From Choristocarpus tenellus KU-1152 (taxonomy: Eukaryota; Phaeophyceae), in contig CAXNAD020000390.1 in NCBI GenBank assembly GCA_964200185.2, forward strand, positions 1-20,557: a stretch of DNA of 20,557 nucleotides. Direction: 5' to 3'. The notes under the pieces are model-generated. The model was given only the letters and a program-made list of their open reading frames with translations. It ran no database searches and was not told where the DNA came from. Below are positions 9,994 through 20,557 of this stretch, one piece after another; the first letter of the stretch is position 1, and each line of letters opens with the position of its first letter. The translations under genes were made by a program, and so were the position numbers.

Positions 9994-11714
9994 TCTTGAA
10001 AGAGGATTTCAGTGTCGACCCTGTGCAAAAGACAACTCAAACACGTTGCGTAGATGCAGGAGCACAATTGTCATGTAAGGAGGACTTCACGATGGAGAGG
10101 TTCAGCCTTCTCCAGACTCTCTTTTTACGTATCCCTTGTAACCTCTAAAACCTGGACTTGTTGAAAGATGCTTGGATCTCTTCGTAGACGGCAGGAAAGG
10201 ATTGACCACTTCAGACTATACCGAAGTCGCTCGTCTCTGTGTGTGATGTTCCATTCTTTCTCTTTGATGATTATATTCTTACGGTACATTATCAAGACTT
10301 CCAACAAATTCTCCACTATCAAATATAGAAATGTTTCTGAAACAGTGGTCTGACAATCTGGAAATTTCCTATCACTAAGAAGTAGAGGTCTGTCGAGAAG
10401 TATCACCCTAATCTACTGATTGGTGTATTCTCAAGAGGCGATGGTTAGATGATAGAACACAAATATTACCTTTAAAAAAACCTGAGGGTTCAATCCAAAC
10501 TTTTTTGAGGGAAATTTGATGATTCAAATTTAGGAACACTCATGTATCATTCACATTAGCACAAAGTATTTTACACTTCAAAAAACGACAAAATGGGGTG
10601 TTGGAACCAAATCCCCAACAAAAAGTGGACAGCGAAAAAGTGATAGTAGTAGTGCGCAACAACAGTTCGTTCGTAGAGAAGGAGTAGTAGTATATTCTAT
10701 ACATAAATGCGTATGAACAGACAAGGGTTACAGGATGGATAATAGGTAGGGTAGTTCAGTTCCTTGTGCGAACACAATTGTAACATCTGATAATGCAAAC
10801 AACGTAATGATTCTTAAGTGAATGTTGCATTAGAACCAACTAGATCGGAGTGCACTCTGATCTTGCCACCTCATTTTTGGTTTCCCATTTTTCTTGTGTT
10901 GTAATAGATAGGATACTGCAATTTCGTTGTTGTCACTTGTGTAATTCTTAGTCCTTGCCCTTGTTCCTAGCACTCAGAAGGGGGCACTTGAACACTTACT
11001 TATCCCCTTAAACACCAAGAACCTGCTAGTAAGTACTATACAGAAGTTGATATGATCGAGTGTGTGGCTGACAGTACAACGAGATTCATGGTCGAATTGC
11101 ATTCCAAAGAAAGCTGTAATATACGTCAAACCAAAGCACCAACAAAATTCACAAGTCACCACCACCACCACCACCACCATCACGATCATCACGCAATATT
11201 GTGCTGAATGATGGTGTAATCTTTATAATCTGATTTTTCTGTTGCATCCATTAATTTCTTTCTTCTCTTTTATTTTCTTTCATTTTTTTGTGTTTTTTTC
11301 CAATAAGGCTTCTATTCTTCCTTTTCTTTTCTTCTCTTTTCTTCTACTACCTCTCTATATTTCAATTCTGACCAACCCCATATTGAACATGAGGAAAAAA
11401 TGTTAAATTTATTGTAGCTATATAGAATATTATTACACCTAACTCTACGTGGGATTACCCCAAACCCTTGTCAAAGACAATAAATATACCTAACTACAAG
11501 GTTTTCATAATTCTATCACTGCACATAATATGATAGTAGATACTATTTGTAACAATCGTCAGTCACATCTTCCATCATACTCTTTTCAGTAATTTTCTTT
11601 TCACTGTTTCACTTTATTTTTCCATTCTCTTTCTCTTCTAAAACCTTTTTTTTTAGTGAGTATGTGTGACAATATATCTCGGATGACAATTTAGACTACA
11701 CTATATACACTATA
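9994..11714. other. Intergenic, AT-rich, no supported gene
   Basis: Upstream region of the oxidase model. The frame at 10406-10125 (minus) has no splice or motif support. A pyrimidine-rich stretch runs from about 11228 to 11360 (TTTCTTTCTTCTCTTTTATT and similar). No promoter element could be assigned. Confidence 0.5.
11157..11182. repeat. CAC trinucleotide microsatellite
   Basis: Eight or so CAC units in noncoding sequence between the two minus-strand genes. Confidence 0.9.
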
Positions 11715-11739
11715 GTGATACCAGTAACTTCGCCCTCTG
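11715..11739 (+). repeat. Left arm of a 25-base inverted repeat bracketing the 11.9-13.4 kb gene
   Basis: It matches the reverse complement of 13834-13858 at 22 of 25 positions. All three differences are transitions and the last 12 bases (CTTCGCCCTCTG) are identical. No clear target duplication flanks the pair. Confidence 0.55.
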
Positions 11740-11947
11740 CTGGGGTTGTCTCCCATCATAACTTTTGGTGTAGATATAGGATTAAAAAAATAAAAGAATA
11801 TTCGTGACGCCCGTTACAAGGCCCTCCAAATTACGGGCTTCGTTTTTTGTCCATTTTATTCTTTTTTTGAAGAAAGAGCGCTCATATTGGGGTTCGAACC
11901 CTGGATTGTAGGTTACCAAGAGTGGCAACAGATGCACTATTACTTGA

Positions 11948-13447
11948 TTAAAGTATAGAGTTTTGGAGGGGAAAAAGCCTCCCTACCCTTTCTTCCTGTG
12001 TGTCGCGCACCCACTCTTTGACCTCGGCAAGGATATCCTCGTCGACACCCAGAACGAAACGCCTCTTGTCACGCCCTTGCTCCTACACCTTGATGTGGCC
12101 CTTAGGAAGTCTCTCTCCCATTTACTCACAGTTTCCAGCCTGACCTTAGGGCATGGATAGGTATGAGGTTCTGATCTTAAAACAATGGTCATCGCGTATC
12201 CTGCTGCCATCTAGAGTGCCGTTTAACGGTCTTTCCCGTCGTTCATACACATGTACAGGATTCACAGCGTTAGAGCGTTAACTATCACATTTCCTTGTTG
12301 AGCGCGGGAAATGGGTGTTGTCCATGTTTCCGGGTGATATATTTTATCATAAAGGCGAAAGGGCGAGGGAGGACACGCTTGAGTTGATCGAAAATTGTGT
12401 TTATTTCTCGAATGAATGCAGGATGGGGAGAAAGCCTTAATCAACTTATACGTCCAACCCCAAGTCCAGGAACAAGAGTGAATGTACGGCATCTTGGAAG
12501 AAGTGGGAGACACCAAACCATTGATGTGCAAATAATCTCAATCTCACCTCCTTTTCTTCCCTGGGGTCCTTGTTGATGGCTACCTCTACCTGCTTCGCGA
12601 CCTCTTCTAAGAAAAGGATTTGGTGCCATCGAAAAGTCTCCACAGCTGCCTTTGTTACGATCGCTTTCTCCTCGGCCTTGTGAGCCCTTTCGACCTTCTT
12701 TCGGCTACTGAGTGAAAGTATCTTGGAGGGTACGAGTTTTCCCCTGTTTGTCCATTTGGGGCTTGGCTTCCTGCTTATGACACTTTCGTACTCCAAAATG
12801 TTTTGGAGTAGGTAAAATATATACATTATGAAAAGGTTTGTCCAGAGCAAGGATATCGACACTCCCTAACAGATATGATAGCCAAAATTACATCAAAATT
12901 GCAACATTGGATTTTGGCCCCCAAATGGACGCGGCCCAACCCTCTAAGATACTTTGGCTCACAAATATATTCTACACTGGGTTTTCGCTTAGGCGTTTCC
13001 TGAGCGCAATGGCACGCAGTCACACTGCTCTCTTCCCAACCTTCCCTTCGGCCGGCCACTATGTTTCCTTCGGCCACCGTGACCAGGCTTCCCAATAGAC
13101 TTCGTCACTGTACCACCTGGTGAAGGTCTCGTCGCTCTCTTCCTGTTTTCCCGAGGAGGTAGAGACTGCAGAGCATTTCTCCGACGTGGTTGAAGACCCA
13201 ACCACGTTTGTGTGGTAATGCTTTCAATGCATCTTCTCTCAGCGTCAGTGTCGCAACCACGTGATGCATTTCACGATTTGATCATGCTGCTGCACCACAC
13301 CACTCGCACTTTCTCATCACCTAACATCGCACTAAGTGTCACATGGTACTTGCTTTTCCGTCGCCTCTCGACAGAGAAGGTGCCGAGGGTAGATCCAGGG
13401 GGCAGAGTGGCATCGGCGGCTCTCCTTGTCTCGCCGTCGCGGTTCAT
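11948..13447 (-). CDS. Unrecognised multi-exon gene, charged helical protein, model incomplete
   Basis: I do not recognise this product. Separate pieces look coding and have splice sites. 13447-13321 begins with ATG (MNRDGETRRAADATLPPG) and ends at a GTGATG donor in phase 1. 13178-13117 could follow in phase. 12707-12548 has acceptor CACTCAG and donor GAG|GTGAGA and encodes an Arg/Lys/Glu-rich amphipathic stretch (KKVERAHKAEEKAIVTKAAV). About 12210-12140 (MAAGYAMTIVLRSEPHTYPC) ends at GTGAGTAAAT. 12082-11948 starts after GTGTAG and encodes FVLGVDEDILAEVKEWVRD before the stop TAA at 11950-11948. GC content is visibly higher here than in the flanks. I could not chain all phases: the junction into the 12707 exon does not fit the frame before it, so an exon is missing or the gene is broken. 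It could be the cargo gene of a transposon, since inverted repeats flank it. Confidence 0.4.
12710..12960. repeat. Family 3 inverted-repeat element, copy b
   Basis: Ends are GAGTGAAAGTATCTTGGAGGG and CCCTCTAAGATACTTTGGCTC, inverted repeats of about 21 bases with a few mismatches. Read on the minus strand, one end supplies CTTTCACTCAG, the 3' splice site used by the exon at 12707-12548. The other end supplies TTTGTGAGCC, a potential 5' splice site. The CAAAGTATCT core is shared with family 1. Confidence 0.78.
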
Positions 13448-13833
13448 GTTGCTGTGTAAGTCACGTGTGTGTGTGCTCACAGAAAGTCTGCAAAAGACGT
13501 TAAAAAAATGTCCGGAAATCTTGAATTTGTTTTCGGTACACACACACCGGCCAATCTTGGGCAGTGACTTACCCCGGACCAGGTTTCTGCAAGGAGTTCA
13601 GCCAACCACTTCATTTTTGTCCGTTTTGAAGTCGTGACCTTCAAAGTTGCGCCGGAGCTATTCCCCCGTGTTTTTTCCATTCTTTGATCGGGACATAGCT
13701 CACGTTCCCCGAAGTCTGGACATTTGTGGATACAAAACTTCAAACTCTCTTGTCATACCCTTCATTTGATATATATATATTGTTGTATATATCTTTGGTG
13801 GTGTGTGCATTGTGAAAAAATTCAAGATTGCTA

Positions 13834-13858
13834 CAGAGGGCGAAGCTATTGGTACCAC
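13834..13858 (-). repeat. Right arm of the 25-base inverted repeat
   Basis: Partner of 11715-11739; the core is CAGAGGGCGAAG. The two arms enclose 2,144 bases including all exons of the unrecognised minus-strand gene. Confidence 0.55.
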
Positions 13859-13859
13859 C

Positions 13860-14918
13860 TTATCACTTCAGCGAGTGCGACATATTGTCACGTTTGTAAA
13901 AAAAACTCAAAGAGGACGTTTTTCGAACGATGGCGACGATGTGTACACTCAGTAATATATGTGTCCCAAATTATCAACATACGAAGTATTGACGAAATAG
14001 GTGTCAATAGGTCGTAACAAGTTACGTGTTATCTTATCAGATTGTATCAATTACAGTTGTGTGGAAACCCTCTCAGTTTTGTGAAGGGTTATGCTTGAAG
14101 GATTGCTGGCATTGAAATATCCAATAGGCACTTGCTCTTCACGAGGAACCGAAGTTGGTGACCGCCCACCACCCTGATTTGTCCTATGGGAGGATACCAT
14201 CTGAATGAATGTACACATTGTCACCATTCTTCTGAATGGTGGTGCAAATCTTAATATTTGGGTTCTTCTACCCTATATCTCCCAACAACGGGTCTGGCAC
14301 CGTCAGACTAATGTGAATAATAGATATACTAGTGGTAGTTATTATGTACACGGACGGAAAGCAGTGGATATTGTTCGCAACTATATTCGGACCCACCCCC
14401 ATCCCTTCTTACACCCTTACCCTAACTTCTACCTGTAGTCCAACACTTTCTTGGAGATTGTTGAGGGGATGGTTGGCTCAAAATGCTACGTCCTTTATGC
14501 TGTTTGGCACGGCCCTGACTTGTTTTACCTTCATTAAGTAGTAGTTTATAATTCCACCTTGGCACTTTGAAGATCAATTTTACACACAGACCACCCCGTG
14601 GCACATCCCACCCCTTCTACCCAGGCAGATCTCATCCCCCTATCCTCCAGACATAGCCCCACCCTGTGCCATTCCTACTACCACTACTTGATCACCATCA
14701 GTAGTAGTGGTTGGTGGACATCTTTTCTGTAGCCACCACCACCGCTACTATAGTAGTATGTGTATAGATGTGTGTACTGTCCTATTTTCTATTTTAGATG
14801 GACTAGTGATATTGAAAAATTGTTGACTGGTCGCGCGGAAAGAACGCGCAGTTCGACAGGATTTAAACACAAACATCGAACTCACTTCAAACAGAGTAGT
14901 AGTCATATCACATACGAG
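13860..14918. other. Intergenic region between divergent genes, presumed promoter of the glycosyltransferase
   Basis: No convincing exon. A hairpin-forming CCACTACT..AGTAGTGG pair lies at about 14680-14710 and a CTACTATAGTAG palindrome near 14745-14757. GCGCGGAAAGAACGCGC at about 14832-14851 is a short GC-rich inverted repeat 70 bases before the start codon; its role is unknown. Confidence 0.4.
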
Positions 14919-17270
14919 ATGGGGGCTGAGGCGTGGCCCTTGGTGGTCTTCGTCGCGAGCTGGCTGTTTTTCCCTTCGCTTGTTCTGGTGGCAGAGGGAA
15001 TTGTTGGTGTCGGTGAGGGGATGATTGGACTGCAACAATGGCCGCCCAAGACATCGTGCACGAGCAGTATCGACATTGATCGTAGTGGGTTTCCCTGCCA
15101 CAATGACAGGTTTGTGCCGTTTTCGACTTAACTTGTTAATCGTGAGAATTCTGACTTAATGAGTTGGCTATTGAACAACGTGGTGCTAATGTCGTGCGAC
15201 CTCGACTGTTTCCGATCCATTCAGACCTTCAACTATTTTCTTGTGGGTGTCTTGGTGGGAGAGGCAGGAAATTTCTCGTCCAGATGCGACGACGAACTGA
15301 CAAGGGATCGGATGATAGAATTATGGGATTATAAACTAATATTCCTGAAAGAGACGAAGTGCCGCACTTAACTTCTCGCACACTCAATTCCTCACCACCC
15401 CTCTTCTCGAAGACCTGCTTGGCAGGGATCAATGGTACTCCCAGGGGATATCTTGTTCGTCTCGATTGGATTCTACGGTCACGCAGTACCGCTCCTTGCA
15501 ATAGCCGAGGAAATTGCAAACAGGTGCGAGAGACTACTAGTTTCCTCGTAAAATCGAATCATGCTCCTCCCACCCTGCTAAGAGATGTTAATCTGTTCGT
15601 GATTGGGTTCTGCAACCACTGCAAGATTTCATGTTTTTTGCCTTGCATTGTGAAATTGTTCATGACAGAATTGAGAAGGGAATGCCTACTCCTGGTCGAG
15701 TTGGAGAAAATTACTTATTAAAGGAAATTAAAGTTCCAACGGTTGATTAGACAACACTTGTCCCCCTTCCCGCATACCGTTCCCTTCTACCTAAACCTCT
15801 TATTTAGCCCATCATACTTTGCCGATCACCAACCTACCCATCACCTTTGTTTTCATGTCCTCTTGCCTTGCACAGGGGTCATACTGTGACCTTCGCCACT
15901 CATGACCGCCTGCGCGACCTTGTAGTGGGTACTCCGGGGGTCTCCTTCTTGTCTGCTGGGAGAATGCCCATACCGGAGGAAAAGCTACGCTCAAAGGCAA
16001 GGCTGGAGGACAGAATGGGGGTGGGATGTATGGATAGAATGCAGGAAAATAGATAATATGCCTGCCTTTTTTAACAGTTCATTTATTAGGTACAATACTT
16101 GTTGCTGTTGTGATACTATTTGACGAGCACTTGTGGATAGGTGTAGTTAAAAGCACGATTAGCCTTGGTATTTTCAATGAAAGAGTGGAGGGGGAGGGGG
16201 GGGGAGAGAGAGAAAGGGAGAAGTGACCTGCACTCCTGTAGCTGGGGTATTTGTGGTACTGAATTGACTCTGCCCATATAGCAAGGGGCAGAGTAGGAGC
16301 CTGCCCAAAGCATGATTACGTTGGAGATAGTTATATTGTGCCCATCTTGCTCTTTTGAAGTACAGATGTAATTGTCTGATCTGGGTATTATATAGCTTCA
16401 GTGCGGATGCAATAAGTACTAACACACTCATCACACTTCTATCACATATGTTATGGGAACTAGTGTGAACCAAACAAATCTTGATGGAGAGGTCAGGTTC
16501 CTTGTCATTCACACTCCTGTTGAGCACCACTGTAAGAGATCTTCATGTTGTGACTATTTTTTGGTACATTTTTGCTATCTCTATTTGATTCAACCCTCTA
16601 CATTTGACAGTAAACCCTCCTTCCTAGTATTGGAACAGTTTATAACCCTCCATTTCCCTCCCCCCTGAATCTGAGAAAATGCTAATGTGCCCTTGTTACT
16701 CCTTTACCCCCCAAACTGGACTTAGCTCAAGTCCCTGTCACAGGTGGGGGGTTTTTGGGGACTCTTGACGCTTCTCAATGACGTGTACCTCACTCTTGAG
16801 ATTCCCATGTATCATAACCTCCTTGAGGCTCTGGAGCTGACTCTGGAGCAGCACGAGCAACAATCCCAACCTAGCATGGCAGGCGGACTGGCAGACGTAG
16901 CTGCAGATGGTTGGTCTGCATCATATTGCGACATAGGATCAGACCATTCAGAGTGGCAGTGTCCTCAGGAAAAGGATGGCCACATTGATGATGTCGAGAA
17001 GGTGTGGGGTGTGGGCGAGGAAGAGATAGGTACCAGCCAACCAGGAGTTGAGGACCGGGGCAACTATGGGGATACAGAGACACTGTGCTCGCTGGCGACA
17101 GACAAGGGACAAGTGTGGTGTGACCCTGTTGATGGAGTGGATGGTGGTGTTGGTGGCGTTGGTGGCGTTGATGGCGTTGGTGGTGTTGTTGTTGGTGGTG
17201 GTGCCCCTCCATTTGATCTGATGGTGCTGGATATGGGGACTCTTGGTGGGCTGGATCTGGCGCATAAGCT

Positions 17271-17309
<39 letters not shown>

Positions 17310-17380
17310 TATTGATGTGTCTGTTGGATTTTCTTTTTTTTAAAGTCTGAGGGTTGAAGGTCATATTGTANNNNNNNNNN

Positions 17381-17416
<36 letters not shown>

Positions 17417-20400
17417 TGTGTGTTGTGTGTGTGTGTGACCTGGTTGTGTAGGAAGCTTGGGAATTGATTTTGACAGTTGATGTGAACCCTCGCAGTTTTA
17501 GCTGTAGGAAGAAAAGCAAATTGATTTGCTTAGGTCAATTTTTGTTTGTAGGTTGAAAAAAATATTCAAACTTCAAAGGAAGACTGTTTGACGGGAGAAG
17601 GGGAAGTTGTGCTATTTGTTTGCGGAGTTTGTTATACCTGTAAATCTCACAGCTCCCTTGTCTTGGAGCTATTTGATGTGCATCCAGGTTGATGTGGTGC
17701 ATCCAGGTTGATGTGGTGACGCACGAATCCCCTCTTCCACGATCCACGCTAGGATCTTGGCGTTTTGTTTATGCTTTCCCTGTTTAAAAGGTACACCTCA
17801 CCTATTGCCTGCTCCAAGACGTCTGTTAATTGCATTTTTTGCTTTCTTCACACAGCCTCAATTGCGCTTTGTGGTTTGCTTGGCCTTCCCTAACCCTAAC
17901 CCTTGCTCCCCTCCTCGATGGAGCTACCTGGTGATTGTAATGTTAGGAGTAGTTCAGTTGCCCATTACAGTGGGCTCATCCAATGAAACAACAGTGTTCG
18001 AACTCAAAGCAAATCCCTTGCCAATCACTCTGTGGTCTCTCCTTGCCTCCTCTTTCTGTAACTGAAATACCTTGAAGTACGGGCTTGAATTACTTGTCAG
18101 TATCAGTAGGGTCCTGGTTTGATCTTGTAGAGGACCGCTGTATGTAGGGTTCTGAATCGAGAGGACTTATGGGCATGCATTTTTTTCAGCTCGAACCAAT
18201 CGATGCACTCGATTGAATTGAAGATTGCATGTGAAGTGCAGAGGGAGGATTCTTTAATTAGCAGATCAGAGAAGAGCCTGCAGTGCTCACTCGCACATGA
18301 GAAAAGGACAACTCTATCTGAAATGTGCTCGTTTATTTCCTCGACTGTTCTTTGATTTGTATGAATTGTAGCAATTAAAGGAGGTATATACCTTACGAGG
18401 TCAATTTCTATCTATACTTCCCCTTGCAAGACATGGAAGAAATAGTCACTCCCTAAAAGATGAAGATTAAGGTACACCTAATCCCCCCCCCCCCCCCCCC
18501 CCCCTCCCCAGCCCTGTTCGTATCACAAAACAAGGCTTGCTCTCTGGAAGGCATGGCACTAAGTGCTCAACAAGCCTGCTTTATTTTGTACCATATGTCA
18601 GGACCCAGACCCTGCCCCTCAGTATCCCCTGCCCCCCTCCCTGGTACCCACGTTTTGGTCACTGGCAGGGAGTGCCGTATATGTTCAACTCCCCCAGCCT
18701 TCTCTTTGATCTGTCGGGACAACATGTGTCTGCCACCCTCCCTGGGTGGGGCACTGGCATGGCTCGGAAGATGTCAATGTGGGAGCGTCTCCAGAATGTC
18801 ATCTTCCCTCGTGCCCTTTCTGTGTTTCTCACACCTGCGTTTATTGGCATGAACAAGGTACACTGAAAAAAATGTAGACAGATTCTACGGGAATATATAT
18901 TTTTTGTTCCCTCCCTCCCCCCTCCCCCCTCCCCCCCTTCTCTCTTCCGTTCCAGGTGTTTACATCTTGTCCCTTATCTGTCAATCTTTAATGTATTGTA
19001 GGGTACATTGTCTTGTAAAATTTGGCGGGTGTTGTGGTACCAGCCTTTTGTTTTTTATTTTTTTTTAATTTTTGTCAATGATCTTGCTTAAAAAAATAAA
19101 AAATAATGTTTGCTTTTGTGCCATGAGAAGTTTGAAAGGAATATACATGAACTATTTTGTTGAAATCCTCTTGCTTGTTATGCTTCACACATATTTTTTG
19201 GTATCGAGAGTCCCAGGTTTTTGCTGCTACTCTAGAATGTTGGAGTCTGGGTTTTGTCGGTGCATGGGTGTGACTTGACTTAAGAGAAGCTCAAAATAGC
19301 ATGAGAGGCAGTGAGATTGGCAACCCCCCCTCAATAAAACGTATTCTTTGTAAATATCTCTTGTTCCTATCTCTAAGGCCAACCAGGTTCTGTAACTGCG
19401 ATAGTGTGTTGACTACCCTCTTGAACAGGACGTGCAGGAGTGGGGACTAATTGTTTTGGATGGATAAATCTTCCGTCGAATATGGCCCTGTATCAATTGT
19501 TGCCCTGCTTTGAACTGTGGCTAGTGCAAATGTTGAGTCCTCACCCTGGGAGATGCTTGACCCATCCCTAACCCTAATCCTGTCTCCTGCGATAGCCCCT
19601 TGGCGACCCGATGCCAAAGAATTACGTTGGCCAAGTATCAACCGTTGCCCCAACTGCTCCATCACCATTTTGTTGCTCCACCTGTAATGCGGGGGGGGTT
19701 TATGTATCATTTGCATGTCACCTGCGACTTTGGAGAAGCACAGCGTCAAGACCCTCGAGGAATTCACTTTTCATTGAGCCCTTGGAAGCAGCTCCGTTGC
19801 CCTCAGTATAGCCCCTCACAAACTCTCTCCCCCCCCAAACCCCCCTCCCCTCCCCACCTGCTGCTACCCACCCCCTGCCTTACTACTGCGTGTGTTAAAA
19901 ACGGTATGGCAATGCATGTCTTCGAAAGTGTAGGCCAGGCGGGAGATTGGTCTTGAACCATTCCACGCACAGGATGACATATTCTTTGGCGCACGTATCC
20001 TTGTTAACACTGCCTTTGGATTAGAGTATCGACACAGTCTGGGACCCCTTGTTGAGATGACTGGACCATTGCTACCGCCAGCCATTGCCCGAGAGCTTTC
20101 TGCTAGTTCCAGATCCTTGCTTGGGGCACCCACCCTCTCCCATACTCCTGGTGATAAGGAGGGCAAGGTTGTGGAAGGGAAAGGGGATAGGGGCGTTGTT
20201 GGGAACGGAGAGGAGGGGGAGTGGCAGGAGGAGTGGGGAAGTGGTGCTCTTGCACTGCCTTTCCTCATCTCCAGCTGGTTGAGGGGTTCGTCTGGGCTTG
20301 TTGCACCAGGCACATTGGCTGCGGAAGCGGCTTCCAAGGCCGCAAAGTTGAGTGGGGGGTGGGATGGAGGGGGTGGAGGAGGCACAGCAGCAGCTAAGAG

Positions 20401-20557
20401 TCAACTGTTGGAGGATAGGTGGTTTAGCAATGCCTCGGTTGACAAGGACAAGGGAGTAACTGCTAGTGACAGTGCCGCTATGAGGGTTGATATGGGAGCA
20501 GGAGGGCAAGAGAGCCTCAGGGAAGGAGGGTGTGGTGGGGGCGGGGAGGAACAGTTG
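14919..20557 (+). CDS. UDP-glycosyltransferase (GT1 family), six exons, 3' end beyond the window
   Basis: UGTs transfer a sugar from UDP-sugar to small lipophilic acceptors; those with a signal peptide act at the ER. Exons 14919-15012, 15445-15523, 15876-16020, 16744-17271, 18669-18857 and 19934 onward give 553 codons without a stop. Residues 1-31 are a hydrophobic signal peptide. ILFVSIGFYGHAVPLLAIAE (34-53) holds the catalytic His44 of the GHxxP motif, followed by RGHTVTFATHD (58-68). FDLMVLDMGTLGGLDLAHKL (263-282) joins across an intron to GVPYMFNSPSLL (283-294), the usual UGT order. ARILVNTAFGLEYRHSL and TGPLLPP lie in exon 6. Two low-complexity inserts interrupt the fold (about 147-258 and after about 390). 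Donors include G|GTGAGG; the last acceptor is GTGTAG. Junction 3-4 (donor GTGGGA at 16021) is the weakest. The ATG at 14919 is chosen because the signal peptide starts there, although the frame is open upstream. The UDP-binding C-terminal domain is not in the window. Confidence 0.85.
17143..17201. repeat. GGTGTT/GGCGTT coding minisatellite
   Basis: Imperfect repeats of GGTGTT, GGCGTT and GATGGC encode the Gly-Val-rich end of the first insert in the glycosyltransferase (GGVGGVGGVDGVGGVVVGGG). The frame stays open through it. Confidence 0.85.
17272..17437. repeat. TG dinucleotide microsatellites on both sides of the assembly gap
   Basis: (GT)n runs at 17272-17307 and 17381-17437, the second with a TA and a doubled-T interruption. 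The first run begins exactly at the 5' splice site of UGT intron 4 (CTG|GTGTGT), so the donor is the first GT of the repeat. Confidence 0.95.
17371..17380. other. Assembly gap of 10 N
   Basis: Ten unresolved bases, directly beside the second TG run and inside UGT intron 4 (17272-18668). The round number suggests a placeholder; the true length is unknown. No exon is interrupted in the proposed model. Confidence 0.98.
17679..17716. repeat. 19-base tandem duplication
   Basis: TGCATCCAGGTTGATGTGG occurs twice head to tail, perfectly, inside UGT intron 4. Confidence 0.93.
17888..17902. repeat. Interstitial telomere-like motif CCCTAACCCTAACCC
   Basis: Two and a half perfect units. Similar short motifs occur at 1824-1837 (TTAGGGTTAGGG), 6399-6408 and 19566-19577 (CCCTAACCCTAA). 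Confidence 0.8.
18483..18504. repeat. Poly-C run of 22
   Basis: A pure C tract in UGT intron 4, about 165 bases before exon 5; its length may be unreliable in the assembly. Confidence 0.95.

Noticed and set aside
11731-11744. CGCCCTCTGCTGG resembles a CTCF-binding core
   Set aside because: CTCF is a bilaterian factor and nothing indicates an animal genome. The same bases are part of the inverted-repeat arm.
11881-11950. A tRNA-like segment: GGTTCGAACCC with a GTTGCC/GGTAAC hairpin on the minus strand
   Set aside because: The T-arm stem does not pair beyond three bases, the anticodon loop would have six bases and no acceptor stem forms. It overlaps the presumed 3' end of a coding exon. At most it is a tRNA-derived remnant.
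13212-13637. 141-codon plus-strand open frame
   Set aside because: No start context, splice sites or motif. It is antisense to the exon at 13447-13321, and frames of this length are expected by chance in 20 kb.
16871-17364. Minus-strand His/Gln/Asn-rich frames
   Set aside because: Antisense reading of the GGTGTT coding repeat and the TG microsatellite.
19864-20509. Minus-strand frames of 173 and 145 codons, Pro/Ser-rich
   Set aside because: They are the antisense of the Gly/Glu-rich insert in UGT exon 6. The plus frame joins in phase to a motif-bearing exon.

Overview
The window is nuclear DNA of an intron-rich eukaryote, most likely a unicellular or algal lineage; I cannot name the genus. 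Both recognisable genes are cut into short exons with GT..AG junctions and introns of about 20 to 1,400 bases. Homopolymer runs, TG microsatellites, short TTAGGG-like motifs and one 10-base assembly gap (17371-17380) add to the eukaryotic picture. No ribosomal RNA, CRISPR array, operon or bacterial feature is visible. Most long open frames are chance or antisense frames; the genes emerge only when splice sites and reading phase are chained.

Minus strand, 9993 down to 708: a 15-exon model (714 codons, all junctions in phase) for an NADPH oxidase / ferric reductase-like membrane flavocytochrome. The proximal nine exons carry a Thr-Pro-Lys repeat, transmembrane segments with haem-ligand histidines, and the FAD-binding HPFT motif. 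The distal six exons are in phase but carry only a diverged NADPH half, and could instead be a separate small gene starting at 2592.

Minus strand, about 13447 down to 11948: exons of an unrecognised charged protein, bracketed by 25-base inverted repeats.

Plus strand, 14919 to the window end: a six-exon UDP-glycosyltransferase. It has a signal peptide, the catalytic-His motif and most of the N-terminal acceptor domain, with two large low-complexity inserts. The C-terminal UDP-sugar domain lies beyond the window.

The most distinctive feature is a set of short inverted-repeat elements (MITE-like) sharing the terminus GGGTCAAAGTA. At least three sequence families occur (440-618, 3085-3283, 5016-5277, 5565-5972, 5593-5743, 7285-7544, 12710-12960). 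One is nested in another, and several end within 3 to 18 bases of 3' splice sites, as intron-generating or intron-colonising elements would.
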